From the NCBI RefSeq assembly GCF_002994745.2, contig NC_037089.1, positions 22,615,641-22,679,640 on the forward strand: a stretch of DNA of 64,000 nt. Reading direction: 5' to 3'. Origin of the DNA: Rosa chinensis. Its lineage: Eukaryota; Streptophyta; Magnoliopsida; Rosales; Rosaceae. The stretch's first letter is position 1, and every line of letters begins with the position of its first letter. This document shows, in pieces, positions 11,785 to 24,098 of the stretch. The notes under the pieces are model-generated. The model did not search any database. It had not been told where the DNA came from and saw nothing but the letters and a program-made list of their open reading frames with translations. Both the position numbers and the translations under genes were made by a program.

Positions 11785-14000
11785 ATGAGTTCTTTGGGAG
11801 GCATGCTAATCAGTCCTTCAAGTTTTCTGTTTCTCTTCTCCCTTGTAGTTCTGATCTTCAACATCTTTCGCAAAATATGGTGGATTCCTACTCGCGTACA
11901 GAAATTTATGGCTTCACAGGGAATCAAAGGTCCTCCTTATAGACTCATCCATGGAAACACCAAAGAAATCGCCAACATGTACAAGGAAGCCATGAACAAG
12001 CCGTTATATTTGTCACACGACATATTACCTGTAGTTTTACCTCATGTTCATGCATGGACCAACATCTATGGTATTTAGACTTTCGAGGTCAGGACTAGAG
12101 TTTTTAACTACTCTTTGGTTCCATGTATAATTAGATTTTGGTCTTGCAATTGAACACGGAAGAATTATCTCCAGTGGCGTGGTACTCAAGCTCAGTTGGT
12201 CGTGACGGAAGCTGAATTGTGCAAGGAGATATTCAAAAATAAAGATGGAGCTTATCCAAAACCCACGTTCCAAGTTCCAAGGATACTTAATGGGAATGGC
12301 CTTCCGGCATTAGAAGGTGAGAAATGGGCAAAATCGCGAAGGTTGGCTAACCATGCCTTCCATGGAGATAGCTTATAAGTAAGTTACTGTTTACCAAAAA
12401 AAAAAATAATAATAATAATAATTGTTTATGCCTTCCTACAGTTTTGGTATGGTTGAGTTGACATTTTGTAAGGCTCTCAAAAGTAGCTCATGGTTAATAG
12501 TTTAACTTTTGACTATATATTTTCGACAAACATAACAAAAAAATAGAGAACACCATTGAAGATCTCTACTAATTTGTAAGAAAAGAATAAGTTGAACTTG
12601 TTGATTGTATGATGCATGATGCATGGTCTTGTTTTTGTTTTACTAGAATATGATTCCACACATGATAGCTGGTGCTGAGACAATGCTAAGAAGATGGAAA
12701 AACCATGAAGGCCAAGAGATTGAGATGTATCAAGAATTTAGATTGTTGACTTCAGAAGTGATTTCCAGGACAGCTTTTGGTAGCAGCTATTTGGAAGGAA
12801 AGCACATATTTGAAATGTTGATGAAGTTATGCTCCTTGCTTGTCAACTATGAACTCAAACTCAAGCTTCCAGGCATTAGGTTAACAGCTTTACATTCTAA
12901 CACACTGTACAATAGCCTTGTTATGCGCGCAGCAGCTTGAGCATAGAAACTATATATATTAACAACAGTACTTCATATATACTTGGAGGAGATTATGTAC
13001 GTACATTTTGCATGGAGCAATCTTCCTAGATTTAATCTTTCACTGAATGTTGCAGCAAGTTTTTTAAGACCAGCGATGAGATCGAAGCAGAGAGAAGCTT
13101 CAGAAAGGAATTCACAACTCTATAATGGGGATTGTTAAGAAAAGAGAGGAGAAGGAAATGAGTGGGGAAGAAGAGAGCTTTGGGGGTGATTTTCTGGGCT
13201 TACCATTAAAGGCTTATCATGATAGCAAATTAGCAATGACAACCAGAGGATTTCGATAATGATTTAGTTGATGAGTGCAAGTCGTTTTACTTTGTTGGAC
13301 AAGAGACCACAAAATACTTTGCTTTCCTGGACTATCTTTCTTCTGGCACTCCATACCGATTGGCAAGAGCAAGCGAGAAAGGAAGTCTTGCAATTATTCG
13401 GGAAAGAAACTCCAAATCCCGATGGCCTTTCCAAACTAAAAACAGTAAATAAAGAAACCATATATGAACTTATTGCTTGCCTAAGCTAGGGGAAGAAATG
13501 TTTGATTTTGAAGTTTCGAAATTCTTACTTCCTTGGAATCCATTCATTTCCATGTATTCATGCAGATGAGTATGATCATCAATGAGTCCTTGAGGCTATA
13601 TTCTCCTGTTATTTACGTTCCAAGGAGAGTTGAAAAGAAAGTTAAACTTGGAAAGCTCATTGTTTCCTGCTGATGTTGAGTTAATTATCCCATATCTAGT
13701 ACTACTGTACACCATGACCTTCAATCCTGGGGACAAGACGCACGTCTTTTCAAACCAGACCGATTCTCAGAAGGAGTTGCTAAAGCTACTAACAACAACA
13801 TAGCTACATTCTTACCATTTTCTATGGGACATAGGAATTGTGTGGGCACTAACTTTGCCACCATTGAAGCCAAGATTGCTCTTTCAATGATCCTACAGCG
13901 CTACTTCTTTACGCTGTCTCCGGGTTATGTTCACTCGCCCTTGAAGCATCTGGCACTGCACCCACAACATGGAGTTCAAATAATGCTACACTCACTGTGA
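11785..14000 (+). pseudogene. Cytochrome P450 pseudogene, CYP749A-like (CYP72 clan)
   Basis: The order of a plant CYP72-clan P450 is preserved. There is an N-terminal membrane anchor (11785-12064), an exon at about 12144-12369 (QAQLVVTEAELCKEI, EGEKWAKSRRLANHAFHGD), one at about 12650-12850, a fragment near 13055-13250, the I-helix and following region near 13260-13490, and the last exon 13564-14000 with the ExxR (ESLR) and haem-binding FSMGHRNCVG motifs. It is broken many times: a TAA at the end of exon 2 (about 12376), stops and frameshifts near 13120 and 13255, a frame change in the I-helix exon, and insertions near 13670 and 13705. A normal protein would be about 510 residues. The family resemblance is strong, but the subfamily is judged by eye. 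Confidence 0.88.
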
Positions 14001-14222
14001 ACTGTGAGGACTGATGACAATAATTCCTAGCTGGTAATTTTTTTTTTAAATAAATAAGAATGTAGGGAATAAGTTCCACCCTCAAATCTAAAATCTAAAG
14101 GTTAAGGGTCTACCACATTCTAGAGTAAATTTTCTTTTATTGGTCACTACTCTAACATATCTGAGGTTGACACATATTCACACAGATAGACATCTCTATC
14201 TGTGTGAAAAACTACCAGAAAT

Positions 14223-14701
14223 TTGAGTGACAACTTTAGTCACATTAGACACCCTAATCTGCTTGCCGTTAAGGGATTTTGCAGCAAGGTGATGAAGTTC
14301 ATTGTCTTGGAATACATATATGAACAAACAGTAGCTTGCAAGATGTCTTGTTATCCTCGCATAACAAAAAATGTCGGCCTCTTAAGTGGAACGACCGGAT
14401 TTGCATTGCTGCAGATGTTTGCTCGAGCATTTGTTATCTTCATGAGTTTCAACCAAAGTCCATTGGCTATGGCCGCACCATGCCATCGAACATCTTCGTT
14501 GATCGCTGCCACCTTATAGCTAAGGTCAATAGTATTGTAGACTTTTTGGTTGACGATGATGATGATATCTTACTAGTGGAGGATATGGCAATGTGCAGAC
14601 ATTCGAGTTATTGCTTAGTTTTCTTTTCACTGGGAGGAGCTAGCTTTCCAAGGTGGATTGTGAAGAATAAGGAGGAACTGAGGAAGGGCTCCATAATTTA
14701 G
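14223..14701 (+). pseudogene. Receptor-like/U-box-type protein kinase fragment
   Basis: Two overlapping frames together resemble the middle of a plant kinase domain. The first reads FSHIRHPNLLAVKGFCSK and FIVLEYIYE (N-lobe strands). After a frameshift near 14330 the second reads PLKWNDRICIAADVCSSICYLHEF and PSNIFVD. The catalytic HRD region is degenerate (a GYGRT-type sequence in its place) and neither the ATP loop nor the DFG motif is present. The spelling of the W-x-x-R-I-x-I-A block suggests the U-box kinase or related RLK group. It is a short, frameshifted remnant with no obvious start. Confidence 0.7.
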
Positions 14702-14973
14702 ATAAAACGGCTGGTCCCGGGCCAGTAGAGATGTTGCTGAAGAGATTTTGAAACTCTCTTTTAGGTGCTGCTTCGATCTTGATTAGAGATCATGGAAGAG
14801 ACTGGTAAAACTAAAAAAAAAAAAAAAGAGCTAATTGCTTGGGTAGCACCAGAGGACTGATCGATGATATTCCAATTGCTTTCCTTTGCCTCGTATTCAA
14901 GGCTAGATGGATTTAGTTCTATGCACTTCGGTGCTTGATGAACATCAAGAGTATCACATGGCAACGCGCTGGA

Positions 14974-16041
14974 CATTAGACTTCACCGATGACAAGGGGA
15001 AGAAAATCAAATTATGCATTATATATGCATTATGCAAAATCTGAAAAGAAAATCAAATTATGCATTATATATGCTTCAAAGATGTAGGTGCGCCTACATT
15101 CAGAAATTTTTGTTTCTCTCTTTATCAAACTATTACTTTAGAACTGTTTACATTATTATTTAGACGGGGAAATATCACCAATAGTTACTGAGTTATGACT
15201 TATTCGACACTTAACTCACTGTATTTTCAACAATATCAATTAACTCACTCAGTTTTACATCCGTCTTTCACTTAACTCACTGCCGTTAATTCTACCGTTA
15301 GAAGCCGTTAAAATTGAGGGTATATTTGTCAAAACACTTAAAAATCATTTTTAACTTAAAAAAACTACATTTATTAGACTTTTTTTCAATTTTTTTAAAT
15401 TTCTGAAATTTCTAATAAAAAATAATTTTTTTTAACTTAAATATAATTTGAAAAAAAAATTGTCTTTTAAAAAAAAATAAGTTAGAAATGTATTTTTTTT
15501 AGTGTTTAGACAAATATACCCTCAATTTATATTTATTAGACTTTTTTCAATTTTTTAAATTTCTGAGATTTCTAATAAAAAATGATTTTTTTAACTTAAA
15601 TATAATTTGAAAAAAAAATTGTCTTTTTTTAAAAGTTAGAAATGCATTTTTTTAGTGTTTAGACAAATACCCTCAATTTTAATAGCTTTTAACCGCAGAA
15701 TTAACGACAGTGGGTTAAGTGAAAGACGGATGTAAAACTGAGTGAGTTAATTGATATTGTTGAAAATACAGTGAGTTAAGTGTCGAATAAGTCATAACTC
15801 AGTGACCATTGGTGATGTTTTCCCATCTAAATAATAATGTAAACAGTTCTAAAGTAATAGTTTGATAAAGAGAGAAACAAAAATTTCTCAGTGACCATTA
15901 GACTTCACCAATGACAAGGGGAAGAAAATCAAATTATGCATTATATATGCTTCAAAGATGTAGGTGCGCCTACATTAAGAAATTTTGTTTCTCTCTTTAT
16001 CAAACTATTACTTTAGAACTGTTTACATTATTATTTAGACA
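14974..16041. repeat. Flank triplicated around a palindromic element
   Basis: The segment at 14974-15163 recurs in direct orientation at 15896-16041 with only a few differences. Its distal 60 bp is also present inverted at 15829-15889. Between them lies the fold-back element. The first copy holds an extra internal duplication: GAAAATCAAATTATGCATTA occurs twice, 46 bp apart. The arrangement cannot arise from simple transposition and suggests template switching or an insertion followed by local duplication. Confidence 0.85.
15163..15831. mobile_element. Fold-back (long inverted repeat) element with internal duplication
   Basis: The two arms are long inverted copies carrying ATCACCAAT..., TTATGACTTATTCGACACTT, AACTCACTGTATTTTCAAC and CTTAACTCACTG blocks. 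They extend inward to GAGGGTAT-TTGTC on each side. The centre contains two direct copies, about 155 bp each (about 15370-15525 and 15530-15675), of an A/T-tract unit starting TTTATTAGACTTTTTTCAA. No coding sequence is present. Long arms with no transposase fit a MULE-type MITE, but no 9-bp duplication could be read because the flank itself is duplicated. Confidence 0.75.
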
Positions 16042-16044
16042 CTA

Positions 16045-16838
16045 TATATGTAATAGAGGCTGCTCTCTAGGGTTTCTCTCTAGAGGAAAGCCTCCATCTT
16101 GCCTTTTGCTCCGTCTGGCGGTGCGTCATCTGACGACGTCGTCAGACTGGTCTGCTTTGTCTCTGCGTCACTCTCCTGTCCTTACCGGAGTGGGCGTTGG
16201 GAGAGAATAAGAGATGCGGTGCCTTGGATTGACTGCTAGTTCGCCGATCTGATTCATAGCTAGTGAGATAGTGGTGCAAGCGAGGTCAAGTGTGATGGGG
16301 TATGCGTGGTGGGGGAGATCTTCCGGGTTGGGTGCAGGCAGTGGGCGTCAGCGACGGGAGGATTCTGGCTGGTGCAGGCGGTGGTGGGAGCGACGACGCC
16401 TAGGCGGCCTGATCTGGGTCATGATTGATGGTGGATGTTAAGCTGCTTGGGCCTCCTTGCTGGGCTGGCTAGGGGCTGGGCCTGTTTTGGGCTCAGCCTA
16501 TTTAGGTTTTTTAATCTAGCTTTGTTTAGGTTTTTAAGCTTGCGTTGTTTTCTAGGGTTGCCTCCTAGGGTTTCTAGAAATAAATTAGGTTTAGTGCTTG
16601 GTTCCATTCCGGCGCTTTCTCTAGTAGTGTCAGGTTACTGCCTTTGGTCTTAATCTTGGGATGATGTTGCATTTTAGGTTGTCCTAGTTATATTGTTTCA
16701 TTTGGTTTCGGCCATAGGGTTCTCTAAGGATGGCTCAATCTTGTCGTAGCCCTCCTTTTTGGTGAATTGTTCTTTGTAATGTTCTACCTTTGATATTAAT
16801 GGATTGACACCCAAATTCTCTCAAAAAAAAAAAAAAAT
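16045..16838 (+). mobile_element. Poly(A)-ended GC-rich retroposon (LINE-related, non-coding)
   Basis: A GC-rich block begins with TCTCTAGGGTTTCTCTC-type leader sequence. It runs through Trp/Gly-rich but non-conserved frames and ends in a plant L1-like tail (TTTGTAATGTTC...GATATTAATGGA) followed by a 15-nt A run at 16823-16837. No reverse transcriptase or RNase H motif is present. The same architecture is seen at 20406-21553 and 56090-57013. A matching target duplication was not found here, so the left border is approximate. Confidence 0.6.
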
Positions 16839-19800
16839 TTAGTTACACAGGGTGCGTGGTTTAACTATGACAAGGGAATATTTGATAAGAGAGATATAGA
16901 CATAGAGACAGAATGCAGACCAAGAGGAAAAAAACCTAAAATTACAGTGATTCTATGCTTCATGTGGAACGAGCAATCATCACTCGATCCATCTTAAACG
17001 CTTTCACATGTTATATCCATTTGTGTTCATGGCTATTGTGGCCTTGACCTACATTTCATACGTTTGATGCATTTTTTTTGTATAGATTCTTGTAACATTT
17101 TTCAAAAGAAACCGGAGAGTAAGAAATTCTTTGAACTACATTTATAAGTTGCAGCCCTTTCGCATATTACTTCTAATGTCTTAAGAGAAGATGAAGGATG
17201 GCGTTTTGGGTGAGGGCTAGAACATGTAATGAGACGTAGAAATTTACCGGAAAGTGGAAGTGAAGGAGGAATAACTAGGAAGGAGAAATGGATAATAGGG
17301 TGCAAAAGTCATTCTATCAACAGTCAAACTAAAAGTCCATACTAACACATTGTTAGAACCCAGAAGGTCCCAACTCTAAACAAAGCGCAAGGGCTGACTA
17401 ACAAGGCGTTAAAAAAGATGATGAGAATTTTACTACCCTCTCGTCTTGCAAGTCACCAACTATAGACTTGAACTAAAGGAAAAAAAATTGCACAAAGTCT
17501 ATATGGCAGAGTCAACTAAACATAATTAACTTTATAGCTCACGCGCAACAATGTATCCTTGCCATCTCACCTCTCGTGCAACCAAGAAGATCAATGAACC
17601 ATACAACCTCACTTGTTCCAACACTAACTCGCCACCCAAAGTTCACCTGACTAGTCCTTTCATCGACCTAGCCTACACTCTTTGTGACTCTCACCCGACC
17701 AAATTGGATTACTGGACACTCAAACCTGGGACTGTAGTAAACTAGCACTGCCACCACCCTACTGTCGACACCATGGCAACACCTTTGTCTCTTCACCGTC
17801 ATCTCCTTGCCTATCACCTTCCCTCGCTTGTACCATCTCATATACACCAAAATTGGGTTTGGAGATACCAAATGCATGCCCTCCTCTACCTACATGCATA
17901 TCATATCTATCATCGACCTCATCTTTATGAATTCCAATCCCAATCAAACATTGACAACACCATATCAATCCTGAGATGCTTACAAGAAGAAGATAACCTT
18001 ATCCATTAACCACTAACCCACCACTGCTCCTTACACGCCATCGCCTTCATCCCAAAACCAAACGAGAAAGACCATCCAAAAGGCCAAAACAATGATTGCC
18101 TCTGCCTCAGCTCGTTGTGCACTAGACCCAAACAGGGTGAGCATGCTAGCCAACAATCCCAATCACCAGCCTAATCCCAATTTGTGAATCTGACCCAAGC
18201 CAGCTGCTGCATAGGCAGCGTCGCCGCGACCACCCTCCCACCTCCATGATTGTCGCACCACCACCGCTTTCGGATCCCGACTGCCTTTAAATAAACCTTG
18301 CCAATAGGGAACTAGCAGCCACCGTCCCCCACCACCACACCCTCAAAACCCAAGTGCCCAAATCAAAAATGCAAATTAGTACCAGAACTTGGACACCCAT
18401 CGCCACCCGTCTCAAATCCACTAACAAGGATCAATGGCCCTACCTCACGGTTCAAAACCACAACTGCCGCCTCACGAACAGGCACTCCCTTTTGCTGCGC
18501 AGCCTCCCTGTGTAGCCACCGCCACCAACTGAAAGCCAACTAGCTTGGAACCACTCTGCCCCTGACTTTGATCACCAGATCTAATCCCTATGACAACGTC
18601 CCGTTCGGCCGCACTAGACACACGCCGACGAGGCCAGAGGTCTGCGCCAACGCCGCGCCGCAGCGCAGCCGGATGAGAACAAGAGAAAACAGCGACAAAC
18701 CTTTCTAAGATTTCGATAGGAACATATAACTTTTTTGGATTTTTGAGTTTACTGGAAACGTCGATCTTACTAATTGTAACAAAATTACACAATTCACCAT
18801 TTAAGAGCACGATGGAAAGAGTTATTGCGTAAACAATTTTACATATTCTCTGATTAACATATACATATTCATTAAACTAAAAACAAAAAGGAAAAGAAAA
18901 AAAAGCCGACGGCCCTAGTCTTAACTATGATGTTTTTCTCAAAATGACTAGAACACGTACTAAACCTGTAGGCCCATAAGACTTCTACATCTTTCCCGCT
19001 TTTAGTTTTTTTTTTAATTCCCGCTTTTAGTTGATTTTGCATATTTTCGCTTTTTTTGCTGATTCTTTGCTCCTAGAGGTCTCCCTGCACGTCTTCCTCT
19101 TTTTTTTCTTCTTTTTTTTTTGAATAAACCTGCACGTCTTCCTTGCGGGAGGAGGATTCACACGTGGGCCTGGAAGTTGTCTCGGGCCGAATGTCATGTT
19201 TGATTCCTGTTGTAGAAAACATGGCCTTTAAAACTCCTTGTAGTCTTTTGAGTCAAATGTCATGGTTGGACTATAGGGTCATAATTTTCTTTTGGTTTGT
19301 TTTCCAATTATTGAGTTATGTACCTTCTTGTTTTTGTAAGCTAAACATAGAACATGCATAGTTGCTTAGGTTTTAATTTAACAACATCAACTTCATTTTT
19401 CTCGAAAAGAAATCATCTTATCTTCACCGTCATTGATCATTTCAATAGATTTGAAAACCCATGACCCAAAAAAAAAAAAAAAAATTACGAAAATCCATGC
19501 CTTATTCAAACCCTCCAACTCCAAGAGTGAACTTAGAAAAGAACTTTCTTGATCACATCGTTTTCTTTCCGAGTTGGTGTCCCACTTTGAGTTTGGAGCA
19601 CCAAAACCAGTCACAAACTAGCAAGTGAAAGATGAAGTCACATTCCTATATAAATTTGTTTCACTTACTCTATGCTTGACTTATAAAAATGCATAGGATG
19701 AGGAGGAGGAGGGGACCCAAAAGTCCGATATCTTTTAACGAATATCAACTGATCTACTTCGAAGTCGACGTCAAGAGAATTCAGTTAAACGCACTTCTCT

Positions 19801-20405
19801 AACTGAAGTGACATCCTTGGTGAGGTTGGTGGGTTTTGGGTTATGGAGAATAATATAAAACTTCCCAGAAAGTCACCATTAACTGGTTTAGTTCACCCAC
19901 TGAACCATAATGCTTCTGCACTAGCTTTACCATGTCTGGGTTTTTTATTTGCTTACGATGGTGACAACTTCTTCTGGATATAGATTAACTAAATTGGTTG
20001 CACTGCTATGTCTGCTGCCTCAGCAAGGACAAAGAAATAGGGTATTGCTCTTCTTGAATTTATGGGACTATACTCCTCACTTTTGCTACTGAAATCAATT
20101 TTCATTAGAAAGTAAACGATGGATCAATTTCTTGTTGGGTGAGTTAACTAACAAGATAATGACTTGCATTGGAAGGCAATAGTACAACAGTACAACACTG
20201 TCAAAAGAACATTATTAGTGCATGCATACATAGGGCACTTGATAATCTCGTTTTTTTTTTGGGTCTGAAGACATCTACGGTTAAAGAATCCATGGATGGT
20301 CTTCACTACATGATATTTCGGAACTTCCAAAAGGGTAAGCCGTAAGCATATTATTTACTACAAAAATGAGTACCGGTTCAATTCTATTCAGAATCGATAC
20401 AATTT
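16839..20405. other. Intergenic DNA, no gene recognised
   Basis: The AT-rich DNA has a CT/CCA-rich patch at about 17540-18690 that resembles the 5' part of a minus-strand LINE-like retroposon. No start, tail or target duplication could be identified. Open frames here (for example 17551-17745 and 18472-18810) have no domain. The DNA at 18840-20390 is simple AT-rich sequence with A and T runs. Nothing supports a gene. Confidence 0.3.
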
Positions 20406-21553
20406 CTTCTTCTTCTTCTTTTTTTTTTTTTTTTTTTTTCTTTTGAGTAAATGAAGATTCATTGATAATCGCAAGCCAGAACGACACTTACAATTTCCCA
20501 GCAAAATGGAATTATGCACCATTTACTTAAGACATCGAAGCTCACTTAAACAAGGAGTCTAACAAACTACAACATTACCCTACAAAGAGATAATTTTGTG
20601 TGAAAACTTCCTTTGCCAATGCGCTCAATTGCGGTGCTCCAGAAGGTTCCAATATCAAAATGTAAAAGAAACATCATAGTCTGTAGGCTGAAAAAACCAC
20701 CAAAGCATAGTTATTTGAAATAGTCCTTTGGGATCCCAAATACGAAACCCTAGAACACCAAAGGCTATCAATTGGGTACAAACCTAGGCAACGCACCCAG
20801 TATCCTTCCCAATTGCTTTAGACATCCAAAACACTCCAAACAATGCGAACCCCAAGACTAATTTCAGCACCCTGCCTGTTTTAGGCATCCTTTTCTCATT
20901 GGGCACCCTTCCAAGAGAGGGTAGCCCCTCATTCTCGTCTGCCGCAATCTCAGCTTCCAACAGGACCATCACCTCTCCTTTCAAATTGTCTGCAGCCACT
21001 GACGTTGTTGTCAAGGCCCTGCCCGTCACGCTGCCATCAGATCGAAAATCGAAACCCCAGAGTTGCTCTGATTTGGGCCTGAGAACCCTTCCATTGCCTA
21101 GATCAATTCATCATCGCTACGACCCAAGCAGACTCGGTGGTCACTGGCTTTGTAATTGCAAGCCCCGCCGACTTGGCCTTCAAGTTGCTCCCCAGACCTC
21201 CATTGCGATGTGCACATCACCGGCCTTGAGCCACTCTCTATTTGGTCGGATTCGACCAAAATCTTGATTGAAAACCTCTGTGGTTAAGCTTCTCCAACGT
21301 GAGAGTCTGGCGGTTGCAAAAACCATCATTCTTCCCAGCAGCTGGTTGGGAGCTCGTCCAAAGAGATTGACGTTGGGTCACCGTGAGGAGGCAGCGAAAG
21401 GCAGAAAAGATTTCGCTTGGTGGTGGAGCCGATCGGTGTTGCTTAGATCCCCAGCCATGGTTGCTAGGGTTCGCTAGAATTTGGAGAAGGCTACGTCTCA
21501 TTTTTTCGGTTGTTGTATGTAGCATCCGATTCAATTTCATTTTTTTGGTCGTT
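20406..21553 (-). mobile_element. Poly(A)-ended GC-rich retroposon with 15-bp target duplication
   Basis: The element lies on the minus strand; its poly(A) tail is seen as a T run at about 20421-20439. A perfect duplication, AATCGATACAATTTC, flanks it at 20391-20405 and 21554-21568. Its 3' end reads as an L1-like tail (ATGAATCTTCATTTACTC then A-rich). The interior is GC-rich and contains only short overlapping frames with no reverse transcriptase, endonuclease or RNase H motif. The target duplication and tail show L1-type target-primed insertion. The coding part was either lost or never present. Confidence 0.85.
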
Positions 21554-21804
21554 GAATCGATACAATTTCAATTAGTTATTATAATGATATATTCATATAA
21601 GACTGTTTGAAAATGTTCATATAAGACTTTACCATTTGCAAATTGACAATTCTTATCCTCGATCAAGTTTTGTTTGTGTTGTGTCACAACCTACTACAGA
21701 AAACATATCGTGTCATGTCAAATTTTTTTACTTATCATGTCAGAATTTGTTATGTTAAAAGAGTAGAATTCCCGTTAAGCAATCAACATGACTTGTTTTT
21801 TTAA

Positions 21805-22137
21805 GAGGAAAATTATGTTTAGTCCCTGTACTATGACTCTATTATTGTTTCAGTCCCTGACATTCTAATTTAATCTGAAAAGTCCCTGAAGTTACAATTT
21901 CTGTCTAATAGGTCATCGTCGTCTAAATGATCCGTTAACTGGCTAACGTGGCACACAATTAGATGCGTGACTTGGATTGCCACGTCAGCAACTTAACGGC
22001 CCAATTTGACGGAATCTTAACGGTGAGGACCTATTAGATGGAAATTGTAACCTCAGGGACTTTTCAGATTAAATTAGAATGTTAGGGACTGAAACGATGA
22101 TAGAGTCATAGTACAATGACTAAACAGAAATTTTCCC
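21805..22137. mobile_element. Mutator-type MITE (fold-back)
   Basis: The 333-bp element has arms of about 110 bp sharing GGAAAATT, GTACTATGACTCTAT, AATTTAATCTGAAAAGTCCC and TAATAGGTC blocks in inverted orientation. A 9-bp duplication, TTTTTTTAA, lies at 21796-21804 and 22138-22146. Long arms and a 9-bp duplication fit the Mutator superfamily. There is no coding sequence. Confidence 0.82.
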
Positions 22138-22146
22138 TTTTTTTAA

Positions 22147-23982
22147 TGGCTCAATATCAGGATGACATGAATTGACATCGATTACGAGTATACCAAACTC
22201 AAAACCAACTTTGTCGAGTTCATATTAAGTTTTCATTACTCCAAAATAAAATGTTAGAAATCTAGACAAGAATTTTAAAAAGTCTCTTTATATAAAGAAA
22301 TAAAGAATTTAGGAGAATAGTCTTCCCATTTTTACCTAACCCTAAAGACTACTAGCTCTAACCCAATGGGAAAGGAACTAATTGTTATTGCTTACTGCTA
22401 TTTTTTTTATGTCTTAATAAGTCTGTATGTGAGAGCTCTTCTATGAGCATTTGTAAAAGTACTGACTTTTTGGCAAATATCAATTGCGTGCTCCGTGTTG
22501 AGGAGTAACTAATCTAAATTTTCTATGAAGGTGAAGTGCTTTTTACTTAGTATAGACTGTTCTGGGTACGTTTTAGTGTTGTAAAAATTTGTGTTTTTCC
22601 ATTTGTAAAATTGATTAAAATAGAAAATAAATTTGGTAAAATAAAAGAAAGAAAAGTTAAGATAAAATAGATAGACTAATAGATAATATATATATATATA
22701 TATAGTAAAACCAAAGTGAGAAAACAAGCCTGGTATGGTGAAGCACGTCAAAAGATGTTGTCCTAAAGCCTTTGTAGCCTCCCTACATGCAGGTGCTGAC
22801 GGTCTACAAGACTCCAAGATACGACCCCAATACAAGCAACCAAAGGTCCGCTATGAGCACGTTCACAGTCGGATAGAATCTCCAAGTCACAGAACCGTTG
22901 CCCAAAATAATAGTAAAATATGGAAGGTAGTAATCGAAGTGGTAGCTAGTATGTAAATGAGGAGTAGAGATAATCCTTTTGTTGTAAACAACTTTGGGAA
23001 CATTGTTGCCTTTTATAGGCTCCAATTATCTCATGTAACCTTTATCATAAAACACACCATAAAATCAGAAAATTAAATCCCAAAATGAAACTCCTATAAC
23101 CCCCAAGTAATTATAGGATTAAAAGCATAAGTTACAATTGAAAATTGAAAAACCAAATTAAATTAAATTAAAGATTTTAAAATCTTTTAAAATACCAACA
23201 TTTAGTATGTACTTAATGTAGTCGTTGTTATTGGTAGGTTCATGCAGTTGATAACTGATGTTTGGTATTTACAGTATTCTAGAATTTGGTTAAAATCATT
23301 ATTAATATAATAAATTTTTTGGGTTAAAAATAAATAAATAAATAAAGAGTTGCCTTCGGAAGCTATCATACACATCAGACATGCATATAATAGCACTGAA
23401 ATCATATGCATGTAAAGAGCTGCTACGCCCCATAACTTGTTAATTACTTATGATTGCTTCTTCTTAGAAATATTTCAGTTAATTATCAAAGGAAAAAGAA
23501 GAAGAAGAAGAAGAAAAGTAATAATTCAGTTGTTACTGAATAAGCTTCTAATACATGTACATCATTTCATCGTTGATATATCTAATTTTGTTGTTAGGCT
23601 GAACCACTTTCAGATGGTCATGGAGAACCCAGCTACTTTTAGCTTCACAAACCAAACCACTACATGATGTAATTCTCACTTTTCACATGCAAAGTACTAA
23701 TTGCTTCAATTCTCCATAAGCAGCTATCTTGTCAAAGCCTTTCTCTTGTCGGATTATGAACACTATCAATAGAGTCGTGCAATGAAATGCCTCCTTGTCT
23801 GATAAACGATCATCAAAACCACCCATGACGTGATGTAAACATGATTAATTGGTTCTCTGGGCTTTGCTCATAGAAAATGTAATAATTAAAGTCATGTTAT
23901 GTGCTTGAAATTGAACCACTACTGATCATCTAAAAAGAAGGCTGGGGACAAAAGGGTTTAATTTTGTCCACCACCTAAACCA
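22147..23982. other. Intergenic DNA, no gene recognised
   Basis: The DNA is AT-rich, with a short TA tract at 22687-22704 and a GAA-type run near 23500. A somewhat less AT-rich segment at 22730-22950 contains open frames on both strands but no recognisable domain. I see no transposon ends. Confidence 0.3.
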
Positions 23983-24098
23983 TGCATATATGGTTACATC
24001 AATAGTTTCCTAACTATCATCCTGTCCCCTTGAGGTTAAATGCATATATGGTTACATCAATAGTTTCCTAACTATCATCCTGTCCCCTTGAGGTTAAG
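23983..24098. repeat. Perfect 58-bp tandem duplication
   Basis: A 58-bp unit beginning TGCATATATGGTTACATCAA occurs twice head to tail (23983-24040 and 24041-24098) without a visible difference. It is in non-coding DNA about 450 bp left of the CACTA element. Identity of the copies implies a recent event. Confidence 0.93.
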
